From Clostridia bacterium (GTDB taxonomy: Bacteria; Bacillota; Clostridia; Christensenellales; Borkfalkiaceae): a stretch of DNA of 64,000 nucleotides. Positions 51,276-58,823 of this stretch are shown here, in pieces. Below the pieces are notes generated by a model. That model was not told the origin of the DNA and made no database searches. It saw only the letters and a program-made list of their open reading frames with translations. Numbering within the stretch: the stretch's first letter is position 1; each line of letters begins with the position of its first letter. The position numbers and the translations under genes were made by a program. The DNA lies in contig JAFTPU010000002.1 in assembly GCA_017463105.1 (NCBI GenBank), positions 62,001 to 126,000 on the forward strand, written 5' to 3'.

Positions 51276-52317
51276 AATGTACACCTTTTAATTGGATTGT
51301 GAACGTACTGCCTTTGTTTTTTTCGCTGGTGACGGAAATTTCGCCGCCGAGGATATCGATCACTTTTTTGACGAGGGCAAGCCCCAGCCCGTTGCCCTCG
51401 GAGGCGTGGGAGGTGTCGCCCTGATAGAATTTGTCGAAGATACGTTTACCCGTTTCGGGGGAAATGCCGCAGCCCGTGTCGCTTACCGTGACGATCGCCT
51501 TGTCGTTTTCCTTCTTCAGCGAGACGCCGATCTTTCCGCCCGCTTCGGTGAATTTGATCGCGTTGGAAAGCAGATTGTTCCATACGATCTCGAGCAGACT
51601 CGGCGCGGAATAAAGCGTTACGTCGTCGAGGTCGCAGTCGAGCTCGAGCGATTTGCTTTCGATGAGTTCTTCAAAGGTAAGCACCGTTTCGGCGAGCGAT
51701 TCGGTGAGGTTGAAGCTCTTGTACTCGGGTTTGATCTTTTGGTTTTCCAGCTTGTTGAGCTTTAAAATATTGGTGACAAGTCCCGTTAAGCGGCGGGAAG
51801 CGTTGAGCAGGGTCTGCGCGTATTTTTTACGCGTTTCGTCGTCGAGCGAGTCCGATTGCAACGCCGCCGCGTAGTTTTGGATAACGGCGAGCGGGGTCTT
51901 GAGCTCGTGGGAAACGTTGGCGATGAAGTCCGTTTTGAGGACCTCGGATTTGCCGAGCTCGGCGGCGAGGACGTTGACGTTTTCCATGATGCAATCGTAA
52001 TAATCGTATTCGGTGTAGGAATGTTTTACGCGCAGACGGACGGAGAAGTCGCCGGCGGCGATCTTTTCCGTAGCTTCGAGAATCTGCTCGACGGGTCTGT
52101 CGATCATGACGCGGCGACGGATAAGGTCGATCAGCGTCCAAACGAGGGACAAAAACAAGGTCACGAGCAAAAGCACGATCGCGACCGTCGGGAGATCGTT
52201 TTCCGTTTTTTCGGCTACCCAGCCGTAAACGAGCATGACGACCGTGACGGTGACTGCGTTCGACAGAAAGAAGATAAGCGCGCCCGAAAAGGAAAATTTT
52301 GCGCCTCTGCGATTCAT
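51268..52317 (-). CDS. sensor histidine kinase (HAMP, HisKA)
   Basis: A 349-residue kinase with two close N-terminal helices (about 9-31 and 44-64) separated by only about a dozen residues, like intramembrane-sensing kinases that watch a transporter or membrane stress. A HAMP linker (about 68-118) follows, then the H-box FIANVSHELKTPLAVIQNYAA and an ATPase domain with N box WNNLLSNAIKFTEAGG, SDTGCGISPE and GNGLGLALVKKV. It overlaps the regulator gene by 4 bp. Nearby duplicated ABC-2 transporters are plausible targets or sensors. Confidence 0.92.
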   Translation of the reverse strand: MNRRGAKFSFSGALIFFLSNAVTVTVVMLVYGWVAEKTENDLPTVAIVLLLVTLFLSLVWTLIDLIRRRVMIDRPVEQILEATEKIAAGDFSVRLRVKHSYTEYDYYDCIMENVNVLAAELGKSEVLKTDFIANVSHELKTPLAVIQNYAAALQSDSLDDETRKKYAQTLLNASRRLTGLVTNILKLNKLENQKIKPEYKSFNLTESLAETVLTFEELIESKSLELDCDLDDVTLYSAPSLLEIVWNNLLSNAIKFTEAGGKIGVSLKKENDKAIVTVSDTGCGISPETGKRIFDKFYQGDTSHASEGNGLGLALVKKVIDILGGEISVTSEKNKGSTFTIQLKGVHYE

Positions 52318-52985
52318 TTGAGCACCGCCTTATAGCCGAGTCCGTGCACGGTGGCGATCTCGAAGCCGTCGCAAACGGAGGTCTTTTCTCTGATCTTCGC
52401 CATATATACGTCTACCGTACGGGAGGTGGCGGAGGAGTCGTAGTCCCAAAATTCGGACATGAGCGCAGAGCGCGTAAAGGTCTTTTTGGGATAGGACAGG
52501 AGTTTGAAAAGCAAGTCGAACTCGCGCGCGGTGAGGGGGAGTTCTTCCCCGTCGACGTAAGCGGCGCGTTCTTCGGCGTTCATGGTGAAATTGCCGATCT
52601 GAATTTTTTGCTCGGCGCGAATTTTGGCTCTGCGAAGGAGCGCGCCGATCTTGAGGATAAGCTCGTCGGGGTCGAAGGGCTTGACCACGTAGTCGTCGAT
52701 ACCGAGCTTATAGCCGAGCATTTTGGCGGGCTTGTCGTCGCGGGCGCTCATGAAGAGAATGGGGATCTGCTCGTTGGAGGAGCGGACCGCCTTGGCGAGC
52801 GCGAAACCGTCCGTTTTCGGCATCATGACGTCGGTGATGAGCATAGAGAAGTTATTGTTTTCGAATGCCTCGAGCGCTTCTTCGCCGTCGAAGCAAGCGG
52901 TCGTTTCGTAGCCGCCCGCGCGGAGATAGGCGCACACGAGATCGTTAAGCGCCTTGTCGTCTTCTACCACCAAAATTTTGATCAT
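52314..52985 (-). CDS. OmpR-family response regulator
   Basis: A 223-residue regulator. The receiver has EDD at 8-10, phosphoacceptor D in MLITDVMMPKTDG, and K in DDYVVKPFDPDEL. The winged-helix output domain ends with TSRTVDVYMAKIREKTS and IATVHGLGYKAVL. It is first in a four-gene operon with kinase, membrane protein and small membrane protein. OmpR-type regulators bind direct repeats with about 11-bp spacing, and such repeats are found upstream of this operon and of the ABC block. Confidence 0.93.
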   Translation of the reverse strand: MIKILVVEDDKALNDLVCAYLRAGGYETTACFDGEEALEAFENNNFSMLITDVMMPKTDGFALAKAVRSSNEQIPILFMSARDDKPAKMLGYKLGIDDYVVKPFDPDELILKIGALLRRAKIRAEQKIQIGNFTMNAEERAAYVDGEELPLTAREFDLLFKLLSYPKKTFTRSALMSEFWDYDSSATSRTVDVYMAKIREKTSVCDGFEIATVHGLGYKAVLK

Positions 52986-53016
52986 ATGCGTATACCTGTC
53001 CTATTTTTCGTTTTTA

Positions 53017-53118
53017 ATTATAAGACCCGTGCGTTTCAAAAAAGTTTGAATATCGTTAAAGTTTTGTAAAAATTTTTATCTGCGACACTATTATAGCATA
53101 TTTTTTATTTTTTGGCAA
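53017..53118 (-). promoter_or_regulatory. promoter region of the two-component operon
   Basis: A distal promoter reads TTGCCA (53113-53118), 17 bp, TATAAT (53090-53095) on the minus strand. A second TATAAT (53017-53022) has a poor -35 but sits just downstream of repeat site B (53044-53071), as expected for an activated, autoregulated promoter. Confidence 0.6.
53044..53071 (+). promoter_or_regulatory. triple 11-bp direct repeat, site B (candidate OmpR-type binding site)
   Basis: GTTTGA (53044), GTTAAA (53055) and GTAAAA (53066) recur every 11 bp. GTTAAAGTTTTGTAAAA here closely matches GTTAAACTTTTGTTAAA in site A. Confidence 0.6.
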
Positions 53119-53227
53119 GGCGTAACGGGTGAAGAGAAAAAAAACGGTAAAATTAGAAAATGCACTAAAAAATCACAAAAAACAAGCATACATATGTCAT
53201 GTTTAACCCGCAAAACACACTAAAAAG

Positions 53228-53241
53228 CGAACAAATGTTCG
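53228..53241. promoter_or_regulatory. SOS (LexA) box
   Basis: CGAACAAATGTTCG is a perfect 14-bp palindrome-type match to the Gram-positive LexA box core CGAAC-N4-GTTCG. It is the only such site I noticed in the window and lies upstream of the phage head genes. Confidence 0.75.
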
Positions 53242-53272
53242 GATTTTGAAACAAAAAAACGGGAGGGAGGGG

Positions 53273-53300
53273 TTGCAAAATTGGAAATTTATGGCATAAT
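53273..53300 (+). promoter_or_regulatory. candidate promoter of the phage cassette
   Basis: TTGCAA (53273-53278), 16 bp, CATAAT (53295-53300), 32 bp downstream of the SOS box and pointing into the cassette. Confidence 0.5.
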
Positions 53301-53328
53301 GTGTTTGCTTTTCGCGACGGGCAACGGG

Positions 53329-53406
53329 AAAATGCAAAATGCAGAATGCAGAATGCAAAATGATTGAATGATTTATAAATTTTACCATAATTTTGCATTT
53401 TACACT
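53329..53406. repeat. AAAATGC dispersed repeat, copy 3
   Basis: Four AAAATGC/AGAATGC heptads, the core TGATTTATAAATTTTACC, and the right arm ATAATTTTGCATTTTA. The core is nearly identical to copy 4. Confidence 0.85.
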
Positions 53407-53410
53407 TGTC

Positions 53411-53510
53411 ACAATCCCTCAGTCCGCTTTGCGGACAGCTCCCTACTCCTTCCGTCACTTCGTGACACCTTCCTCTCGGAGGAAGGCAGGACGGGAGCCA
53501 AGATAGAGAG
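53411..53510. repeat. multi-hairpin array
   Basis: Short stems TCCGC-TTT-GCGGA, GTCAC-TTC-GTGAC and CCTTCCTC-TCG-GAGGAAGG are nested within AGCTCCC .. GGGAGCC. It resembles dispersed multi-stem elements seen in clostridial genomes. Confidence 0.7.
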
Positions 53511-53616
53511 AGTGAGATACGCTCGACTGCGGCTGGCGCCTCCGCTCGGTATGACAGAGGGAGGGAGAGCGGTGTGAAGAAGAATAAGGAAGAATCAAAA
53601 AGCGAGGTGATAGAGT

Positions 53617-54126
53617 TTGAAAAATTACGTAAAGGCGGTGCTGTACGCATATCCGTGGCTGGAAAAAACGGGCGAGGCGTACGGGGTACATATCCGCAAC
53701 AGGGCGATCTTGTCCTATCGGGACGGCGCGCCCGCCGTGGCGCAAGCCGAATATATCGTGGCGGAGATAGTCGAAAAACGTAAGCTCGAGTGGTTGAAAG
53801 CGACGCTCGATCGGGTGTTCGCCCGATTGACCGACGCGCAGAGAACGCTCATCTCACTTCGATATTTCGGGACGGGAAGCAAAATAAAAAGCCTTTCGCG
53901 AAAGGCGAAAAGCGTGCGGGGCGCTTTCAGCGAAAGCAAATATTTTCGTTTGCAGGAACGGCTTACGGAAACCGTGCGGGCGATGTTGTACGGCGAAGGC
54001 TTGACGGAAGAAAGCTTTGAAAAGGATTTTTCGCAAATGGAGCTGTTTCGGCGCATTGGGGCGAGAATGAGGAGTGGCGGGGGCTACCCGCTAAATGCAA
54101 AATGCAAAATGCAGAATGCAGAATGA
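53617..54126 (+). CDS. phage ArpU/sigma-like late regulator (putative)
   Basis: A 169-residue protein starting at TTG 53617 with GAGGTGA 6 nt upstream. The central segment LTDAQRTLISLRYFGTGSKIKSLSRKAK resembles the sigma-70 region 4 fold used by ArpU/RinA-type phage regulators, which usually sit just before the terminase genes as here. The match is by pattern only. The last ten residues (LNAKCKMQNAE) and the stop codon are supplied by an AAAATGC repeat, so the original C-terminus has probably been replaced. Confidence 0.6.
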   Translation: MKNYVKAVLYAYPWLEKTGEAYGVHIRNRAILSYRDGAPAVAQAEYIVAEIVEKRKLEWLKATLDRVFARLTDAQRTLISLRYFGTGSKIKSLSRKAKSVRGAFSESKYFRLQERLTETVRAMLYGEGLTEESFEKDFSQMELFRRIGARMRSGGGYPLNAKCKMQNAE

Positions 54127-54164
54127 TCGAAAGATTTATAAATTTTACCATAATTTTGCATTTA
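54090..54164. repeat. AAAATGC dispersed repeat, copy 4 (between convergent genes)
   Basis: Heptads, the TTTATAAATTTTACC core and a TTTTGCATTTA right arm. The left arm contains the stop of the regulator gene (54126) and the right end forms the stop of the minus-strand gene (54164-54162). Confidence 0.87.
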
Positions 54165-54872
54165 CTCTGCGTCGGCGTCGTAGGGCGGGCGTTTGGGCGG
54201 ACGAAGGATCAGCGCCGCGAGTACGGGGACAAGCAGACACAGCGCCACGAGAATGGCGATCTGTGCGGGCGGCATTCCGTCCTCTTCGCTCGGTTCGTCG
54301 GTCTCGGCAGGGGGCGTTTCGACGACGAGGTTGTCCTCGTATTCCGTGCTCCGTTCGATCGTCAGGTCGTCGGGCTTCGGGATATAGCCGAAGCTGTCGC
54401 CGCGCAGAACGTAGCAGTACGTTTCCGAGCCGATCTTATAGTCGCCGTAATAGGCGCAGGTGACGGTGATCTGACTTAAAAAATCGTCGTTGTCCGAAAA
54501 GGCGTCGTCGATCGTGTAGCGGACCTCGAACAGGTGGTAAAGATACGGGTGCTCGGGGGTGTAATCTACGAACGTGAGGTCGCTCGTTTTGGCGTAGCCC
54601 GTCAGTTTTTTGGCGTAGGCGTCGTCGTAGAGGTATTCGACGCGGCAATAATCGCCGTCGACGGAGAGGACTTTGACGAAGTAGGTTTCGGGGAGGAGGA
54701 AAAGACCGCGTTTTTCGTTGCGGGCGGTGTAGAAATAGGCGGTATCGGTGAGCACGCAGGCGTAGCTGCCCGCGGTGGCGGAGGTCGCCTGAACGGCGAG
54801 GCTCGGGATAAGAAACACGGTGTATAGAAAATATAAAAGGGGCAACAGCGCCGCAAGAATAAACTTTTTCAT
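54162..54872 (-). CDS. secreted, C-terminally anchored SH3-like protein
   Basis: A 236-residue protein with a signal peptide (about 5-30), an SH3b-like beta domain (YACVLTDTAYFYTARNEKRGLFLLPETYFVKVLSVDGDYCRVEY), a second beta region, a Glu/Pro/Thr linker, a transmembrane helix (about 203-223) and a basic-acidic tail. The architecture resembles the end of the protein at 43363. It is transcribed against the phage genes and divergently from the terminase, so it may be a cargo (moron) gene or host gene. TATAAT at 54880-54885 lies 7 nt before the ATG and no ribosome site is seen, suggesting a leaderless mRNA. Confidence 0.68.
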   Translation of the reverse strand: MKKFILAALLPLLYFLYTVFLIPSLAVQATSATAGSYACVLTDTAYFYTARNEKRGLFLLPETYFVKVLSVDGDYCRVEYLYDDAYAKKLTGYAKTSDLTFVDYTPEHPYLYHLFEVRYTIDDAFSDNDDFLSQITVTCAYYGDYKIGSETYCYVLRGDSFGYIPKPDDLTIERSTEYEDNLVVETPPAETDEPSEEDGMPPAQIAILVALCLLVPVLAALILRPPKRPPYDADAE

Positions 54873-54879
54873 AGATTTT

Positions 54880-54885
54880 ATTATA
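54880..54885 (-). promoter_or_regulatory. -10 element placing transcription start at the ATG
   Basis: Minus-strand TATAAT is 7 nt upstream of the ATG at 54872. The -35 region has no good hexamer, so the promoter call rests on the -10 alone. Confidence 0.45.
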
Positions 54886-54926
54886 GCGGCTGTAAGCGGG
54901 ACGATTTTGAGAGTTTGGCGAGGATT

Positions 54927-56357
54927 ATGGGAGATATTGTAGAAAAATTACGTCGGATAAAGGCGATCGAGCTGGAGTTGGAGCGGCGGCGCGGGGAAGA
55001 TTTTCTTGCTTTATACAATACGGGCGAGGTGGTGCACGGGAAGCAGGTGGCGTTCCACAAATGCAAAAAGCGGAACCGTTGGGTGTTCGGGGGGAACCGA
55101 TCGGGCAAGACGGAATGCGGGGCGGCGGAGTGCGTGTACATGGCGAGGGGGATACACCCGTACCGTGAAAACAGGAAAAACGTTTGCGGTTGGGTGGTGT
55201 CGTTGTCGCAGCAGGTACAGCGGGACGTGGCGCAGAAGAAGATATTGCATTATCTGCGGCGGGATTGGATAGAGGAGATCGTGATGTCCAGCGGGCGGAA
55301 GGATTCGCCCGAGAGCGGGGTGATCGATTTTATCAAAGTGAAAAACGTATTCGGCGGCGTTTCGGTGATCGGGTTCAAAAGCTGCGATCAGGGCAGGGAG
55401 AAGTTTCAGGGGACGTCGCTCGATTTCGTGTGGTTTGACGAGGAGCCGCCCGAGGATATTTACGTGGAATGTCGTATGCGCGTCATGGACAGGAAAGGGG
55501 ATATATTCGGGACGATGACGCCGCTGAAGGGCTTGACTTTCGTATACAGGGAGATCTATCTCAATCGGGCGAACGATCCCGAGATATGGTATGAGTTTAT
55601 GGAGTGGAGCGACAATCCGTATCTGGACGGGGAGGAGATAAGCTTGCTCGAGGGGTGCATGGACGAGCGGGCGTTGCAATCGCGAAGATTCGGGCGGTTC
55701 GGGGCGAGCGAGGGGCTGGTGTATCCCGAGTTCGAGGAGGCGGTGCACGTGATCGAGCCGTTCCCCGTGCCGAAGGAGTGGCAGGACAACATTTCGATCG
55801 ACCCCGGGCTGAACAATCCGTTATCAGCGCATTGGTATGCGGTGGATTTCGACGACAACGTGTACGTGGTGTACGAGCATTACGAGGCGGGGCGGGACGT
55901 CGACTATCATGCGCAAGAGATCAAGCGGATATGCGATCTGCTCCATTGGAAGCGGGACGCGCGGGGGCGGGTATGCGCCCTGATCGACAGTGCGGCGAAG
56001 CAACGCACTCTATCGGGGGTGCAGAGCGTGGCGGAGCTGTTTTACGAGCGGGGGATACTCGTCAATCCCGACGTGGAGAAGGACTTGTTTTCGGGGATCG
56101 CGCGGGTGAAGAGTTATCTGAACGTGAAAAACGGGCTGCCGAATATTTATATTTTCAAGACGTGCGTGCATTTGATCGAGGAGATCAAGGGGTATTTCTG
56201 GGGCAGCGGGGATACGCCGAGGAAAGCGAACGACCATTCGTTGGACGAGATGCGGTATTATCTGATGAGCCGACCGAAGAAAACGCCGCCGAAAGCGGAG
56301 AAGTCGGTGATACAAAAAGACAAGGAGAGAATGTTGAGGAGAATGAGAAATAAGTGA
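54927..56357 (+). CDS. terL: phage terminase large subunit
   Basis: A 476-residue packaging motor. Walker A is GGNRSGKTE (near residue 50), Walker B with catalytic Glu is LDFVWFDEEPPE, and the motor-coupling motif follows in FGTMTPLKG. The C-terminal RNase H-type nuclease begins with SIDPGLNNP and includes ALIDSAAKQR. The start could be ATG 54927 (GCGAGG, close spacing) or TTG 54915. It is the first gene of the head module. A GTGAAG hairpin array starts at its stop codon. Confidence 0.92.
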   Translation: MGDIVEKLRRIKAIELELERRRGEDFLALYNTGEVVHGKQVAFHKCKKRNRWVFGGNRSGKTECGAAECVYMARGIHPYRENRKNVCGWVVSLSQQVQRDVAQKKILHYLRRDWIEEIVMSSGRKDSPESGVIDFIKVKNVFGGVSVIGFKSCDQGREKFQGTSLDFVWFDEEPPEDIYVECRMRVMDRKGDIFGTMTPLKGLTFVYREIYLNRANDPEIWYEFMEWSDNPYLDGEEISLLEGCMDERALQSRRFGRFGASEGLVYPEFEEAVHVIEPFPVPKEWQDNISIDPGLNNPLSAHWYAVDFDDNVYVVYEHYEAGRDVDYHAQEIKRICDLLHWKRDARGRVCALIDSAAKQRTLSGVQSVAELFYERGILVNPDVEKDLFSGIARVKSYLNVKNGLPNIYIFKTCVHLIEEIKGYFWGSGDTPRKANDHSLDEMRYYLMSRPKKTPPKAEKSVIQKDKERMLRRMRNK

Positions 56358-56513
56358 AGTTTGCCTTATAGGCAAGAGAAGTTCGCAAGGCGAGTGAAAT
56401 ATGCGCCTACGGCGCAAGTGAAGTTGCAAGCAAAGCTTGCAGTTGCAGAAGGCAAAAAACTTCACTTTTGCGTGAGTCGAAAACTTCACTTAATTAAAAT
56501 TAAATTTCACTTT
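56354..56513 (+). repeat. GTGAAG hairpin array
   Basis: Short hairpins separated by GTGAAG or GTGAAA words: TTTGCC-TTATA-GGCAA, TTCGC-AAG-GCGA, TGCGCC-TAC-GGCGCA, TGCAAGC-AAA-GCTTGCA, then CTTCAC words in the opposite sense. The first word overlaps the terL stop codon. Confidence 0.75.
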
Positions 56514-56528
56514 GTTAAGGTGGTGTAT

Positions 56529-56882
56529 ATGGAAGAAAAGGATCAGGAAAAGCTGGGGGAGGCGCTTTTGAAAGTCGCGCTCGGGTTTCAGGTCGCGGAG
56601 GTGACGGAGGAGTATGCCGAAGTGGACGGAGAGCTTAAGCTTACGAAACGCAAGAGGACGAAAAAGGACGTGCCGCCCGATCTCAAAGCCGTACAGCTTT
56701 TGCTTACGGAAAATTCTTCGGCGGTATCTTCGATGAGCGACGAGGAGCTGGAGACGGAAAAGAAACGGTTGCTTGCGGAGCTTGCAAGTGCGAAAGGGGC
56801 GGGGCAGGTATGCGACGAAAAGGAAAAAACAGTAAAAAAGCCGCGACCCAAGCCGAGAAAAAGAGTGGTTAGGAAGAAATAA
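56529..56882 (+). CDS. phage small protein, possible small-terminase tail
   Basis: A 117-residue acidic then basic protein. The segment DGELKLTKRKRTKKDVPPDLKAVQLLLTEN resembles the C-terminal part of small terminase subunits (charged beta strand, VPPDxxAxxxxL), but the DNA-binding helix-turn-helix that normally precedes it is absent. The end is Lys/Arg-rich (KKPRPKPRKRVVRKK). AAGGTGG is 6 nt before the ATG at 56529; a longer frame reads through the hairpin array. It may be a truncated small terminase displaced behind the large subunit, but this is uncertain. Confidence 0.55.
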   Translation: MEEKDQEKLGEALLKVALGFQVAEVTEEYAEVDGELKLTKRKRTKKDVPPDLKAVQLLLTENSSAVSSMSDEELETEKKRLLAELASAKGAGQVCDEKEKTVKKPRPKPRKRVVRKK

Positions 56883-56900
56883 AAAACGGAGGTTTTTCAA

Positions 56901-58808
56901 ATGGATTTTGACGAATTGGGACTTTCCGAGGAGGAGAAAAGAGTCTCTTTGGAAAAAGCGAAAGCAAAGCTTGCCGCCGAGATCGAAGCGGATTTCGAAC
57001 GCAGGCGGGAGGCGCGCAGGAGCATCGAAAGCGGCTGGATCCTGAATATGAATTTTTTCAGCGGGAATCAGTATTGCGACGTTTCGCCTTTCGGCGGGGT
57101 GGTGGACGAGGACAAGCGGTTTTATTGGCAATCGCGCAGGGTGTTCAATCACATCGCGCCGACGGTGGAATCGCGTATAGCGAAGTTGGAAAGGCTGCGG
57201 CCCGTGCTCAGCGTGCACGCGTTTTCGGACGAGGACGGCGATCTCAAAGCCGCGAAGCTTGCGACGGGCGTTTTGAAATACGTGCACGACCGTATCGCTT
57301 TGGACGAAACGATGGCGAAAGCGACGGCGTGGTCGGAAACGTGCGGGAGTGTGTTTTACAAGATCACGTGGGACGAGAAAGGCGGCAGACAGGTGGCGGT
57401 CGACGAAGCGGGCGGCGCCGTATTCGAGGGGGAAGTGAGCGTGACGGCGGTGTCGCCGTTCGAGATATTCCCCGACGATCTGAGCGTGGAGGGGCTGGAA
57501 AATTGCCGCAGCGTGATACACGCACAGAACGTTTCGCCCGATTATATCTTCGAGCGGTTCGGCGTGGAGGTGAAGGCGGGGGCGAGCGTGCAGACGGTTT
57601 CACCTTACAGCGAGCCCGCGGGCGGAAGGCTGCCTTTGGCGCAGACGGGTAGAACGCTTGCGCCCGAGACGGAGAACGTCGTTTTGATCGAGCGGTACAC
57701 CCGACCGACGGCGGAGTTTCCCGAAGGGAAATTGGAGATCGCGGCGTGCGGGAAGCTGTTATACGAGGGAACGCTTCCGTACACGAACGGCGAGCGCGGA
57801 GAGCGGGAGTTTCCGTTTGTGAAGCAGGATTCGCTCAGGTTGCCGGGAGCGTTTTTCGCCGCGAGCGTGATCGACAGGTTGATACCCGTGCAACGGGCGT
57901 ATAACGCCGTGCGGAACAGAAAGCACGAGTTTTTAAACAGACTTTCGATGGGCGTACTGACGGTCGAGGACGGGTCGGTGGATACGGACGAGTTGGCGGA
58001 GGAAGGGTTATTGCCCGGGAAGGTGCTTGTGTACCGTCAAGGCGGGAAGCCGCCCGAAATGCTCGATTGCGGGAACGTGCCGACGGAGTTTGCGGCGGAA
58101 GAGGAATGGTTGGAGCGGGAATTTTCGATGATCAGCGGCGTGAGCGAGCTTTCGGAGAATTCCACGCCCGCGAGGGTGACGAGCGCGACGGGGTTGCAGC
58201 TTTTGCTTTCGCAGGACGAATCGAGGTTATCGGCGACGCTGGGGAGCATAGAGCGGGCGATGAAGGAGATCGGGCGGCAGATACTGCGTTTATACCGACA
58301 GTTTGCGGGAACGGCGCGGTTGATGACGTTGACGGGGGAGAACAAGAAAACGCAGGTGTATTATTTCAACGCCGCCGATCTCACCTCCAGCGACGTGCAG
58401 TTCGACGTACGGGAGGCGGTGACGCCCGAGGAGAAGAAGGAGACCTTATTGAAGCTTTACGAGGCGGGCGTATTGACGGACGAGGACGGCAAGCTGACGG
58501 CGGAGAACAAGCAGAGGATATTGGACGCGTTCGGGTTCGGAAATTACGAGAATGCGCGGGATATTTCCGCACTCCATATCGCCAAGGCGGGCGAGGAGAA
58601 TCTCGAAATGACGGGAAACGACGTGACCGTGGACGAGTACGACGACCATGCGATACATATCGTCGAGCATACGCGGTATCTTTTGTCCGCGGAGTTTAAA
58701 AAGCGTCGCGACGGCGACGGGTTGAAAAAGCGTTATGCGGGGCATATTGCCGCGCACAGGCAGGCGAAACGGGAAGAGGACGGTCTGCAAAAGGAAACGA
58801 ACAAATAA
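56901..58808 (+). CDS. phage portal protein (P22 type)
   Basis: A 635-residue portal that forms the dodecameric vertex for DNA packaging. The N-terminal FERRREARRSIESGWILNMNFFSGNQYCD and WQSRRVFNHIAPTVESRIAKLERLRP are typical of podoviral portals, as is the later PVQRAYNAVRNRKHEFLNRLSMGVL. Near 410-440 SMISGVSELSENSTPARVTSATGLQLLLSQ matches the clip/stem region. GGAGG precedes the ATG. The gene order portal-scaffold-coat-connector follows P22. Confidence 0.87.
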   Translation: MDFDELGLSEEEKRVSLEKAKAKLAAEIEADFERRREARRSIESGWILNMNFFSGNQYCDVSPFGGVVDEDKRFYWQSRRVFNHIAPTVESRIAKLERLRPVLSVHAFSDEDGDLKAAKLATGVLKYVHDRIALDETMAKATAWSETCGSVFYKITWDEKGGRQVAVDEAGGAVFEGEVSVTAVSPFEIFPDDLSVEGLENCRSVIHAQNVSPDYIFERFGVEVKAGASVQTVSPYSEPAGGRLPLAQTGRTLAPETENVVLIERYTRPTAEFPEGKLEIAACGKLLYEGTLPYTNGERGEREFPFVKQDSLRLPGAFFAASVIDRLIPVQRAYNAVRNRKHEFLNRLSMGVLTVEDGSVDTDELAEEGLLPGKVLVYRQGGKPPEMLDCGNVPTEFAAEEEWLEREFSMISGVSELSENSTPARVTSATGLQLLLSQDESRLSATLGSIERAMKEIGRQILRLYRQFAGTARLMTLTGENKKTQVYYFNAADLTSSDVQFDVREAVTPEEKKETLLKLYEAGVLTDEDGKLTAENKQRILDAFGFGNYENARDISALHIAKAGEENLEMTGNDVTVDEYDDHAIHIVEHTRYLLSAEFKKRRDGDGLKKRYAGHIAAHRQAKREEDGLQKETNK

Positions 58809-58823
58809 AATCGGAGGTAGTTT

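Larger units (their letters stand above)
53119..53616. other. non-coding control region before the phage cassette
   Basis: No convincing gene lies here; reading frames on either strand run through repeats and lack ribosome sites. The stretch holds the SOS box, a plausible promoter, one AAAATGC repeat and a multi-hairpin array, all listed separately. Confidence 0.7.

Noticed and set aside
53165..53650. 161-codon minus-strand frame before the phage cassette
   Set aside because: It runs through the AAAATGC repeat and hairpin array, and includes repeat-encoded peptide; no ribosome site.
53329..54164. CRISPR-like array formed by repeated AAAATGC units
   Set aside because: The units are contiguous heptads without unique spacers, and no cas genes are present.
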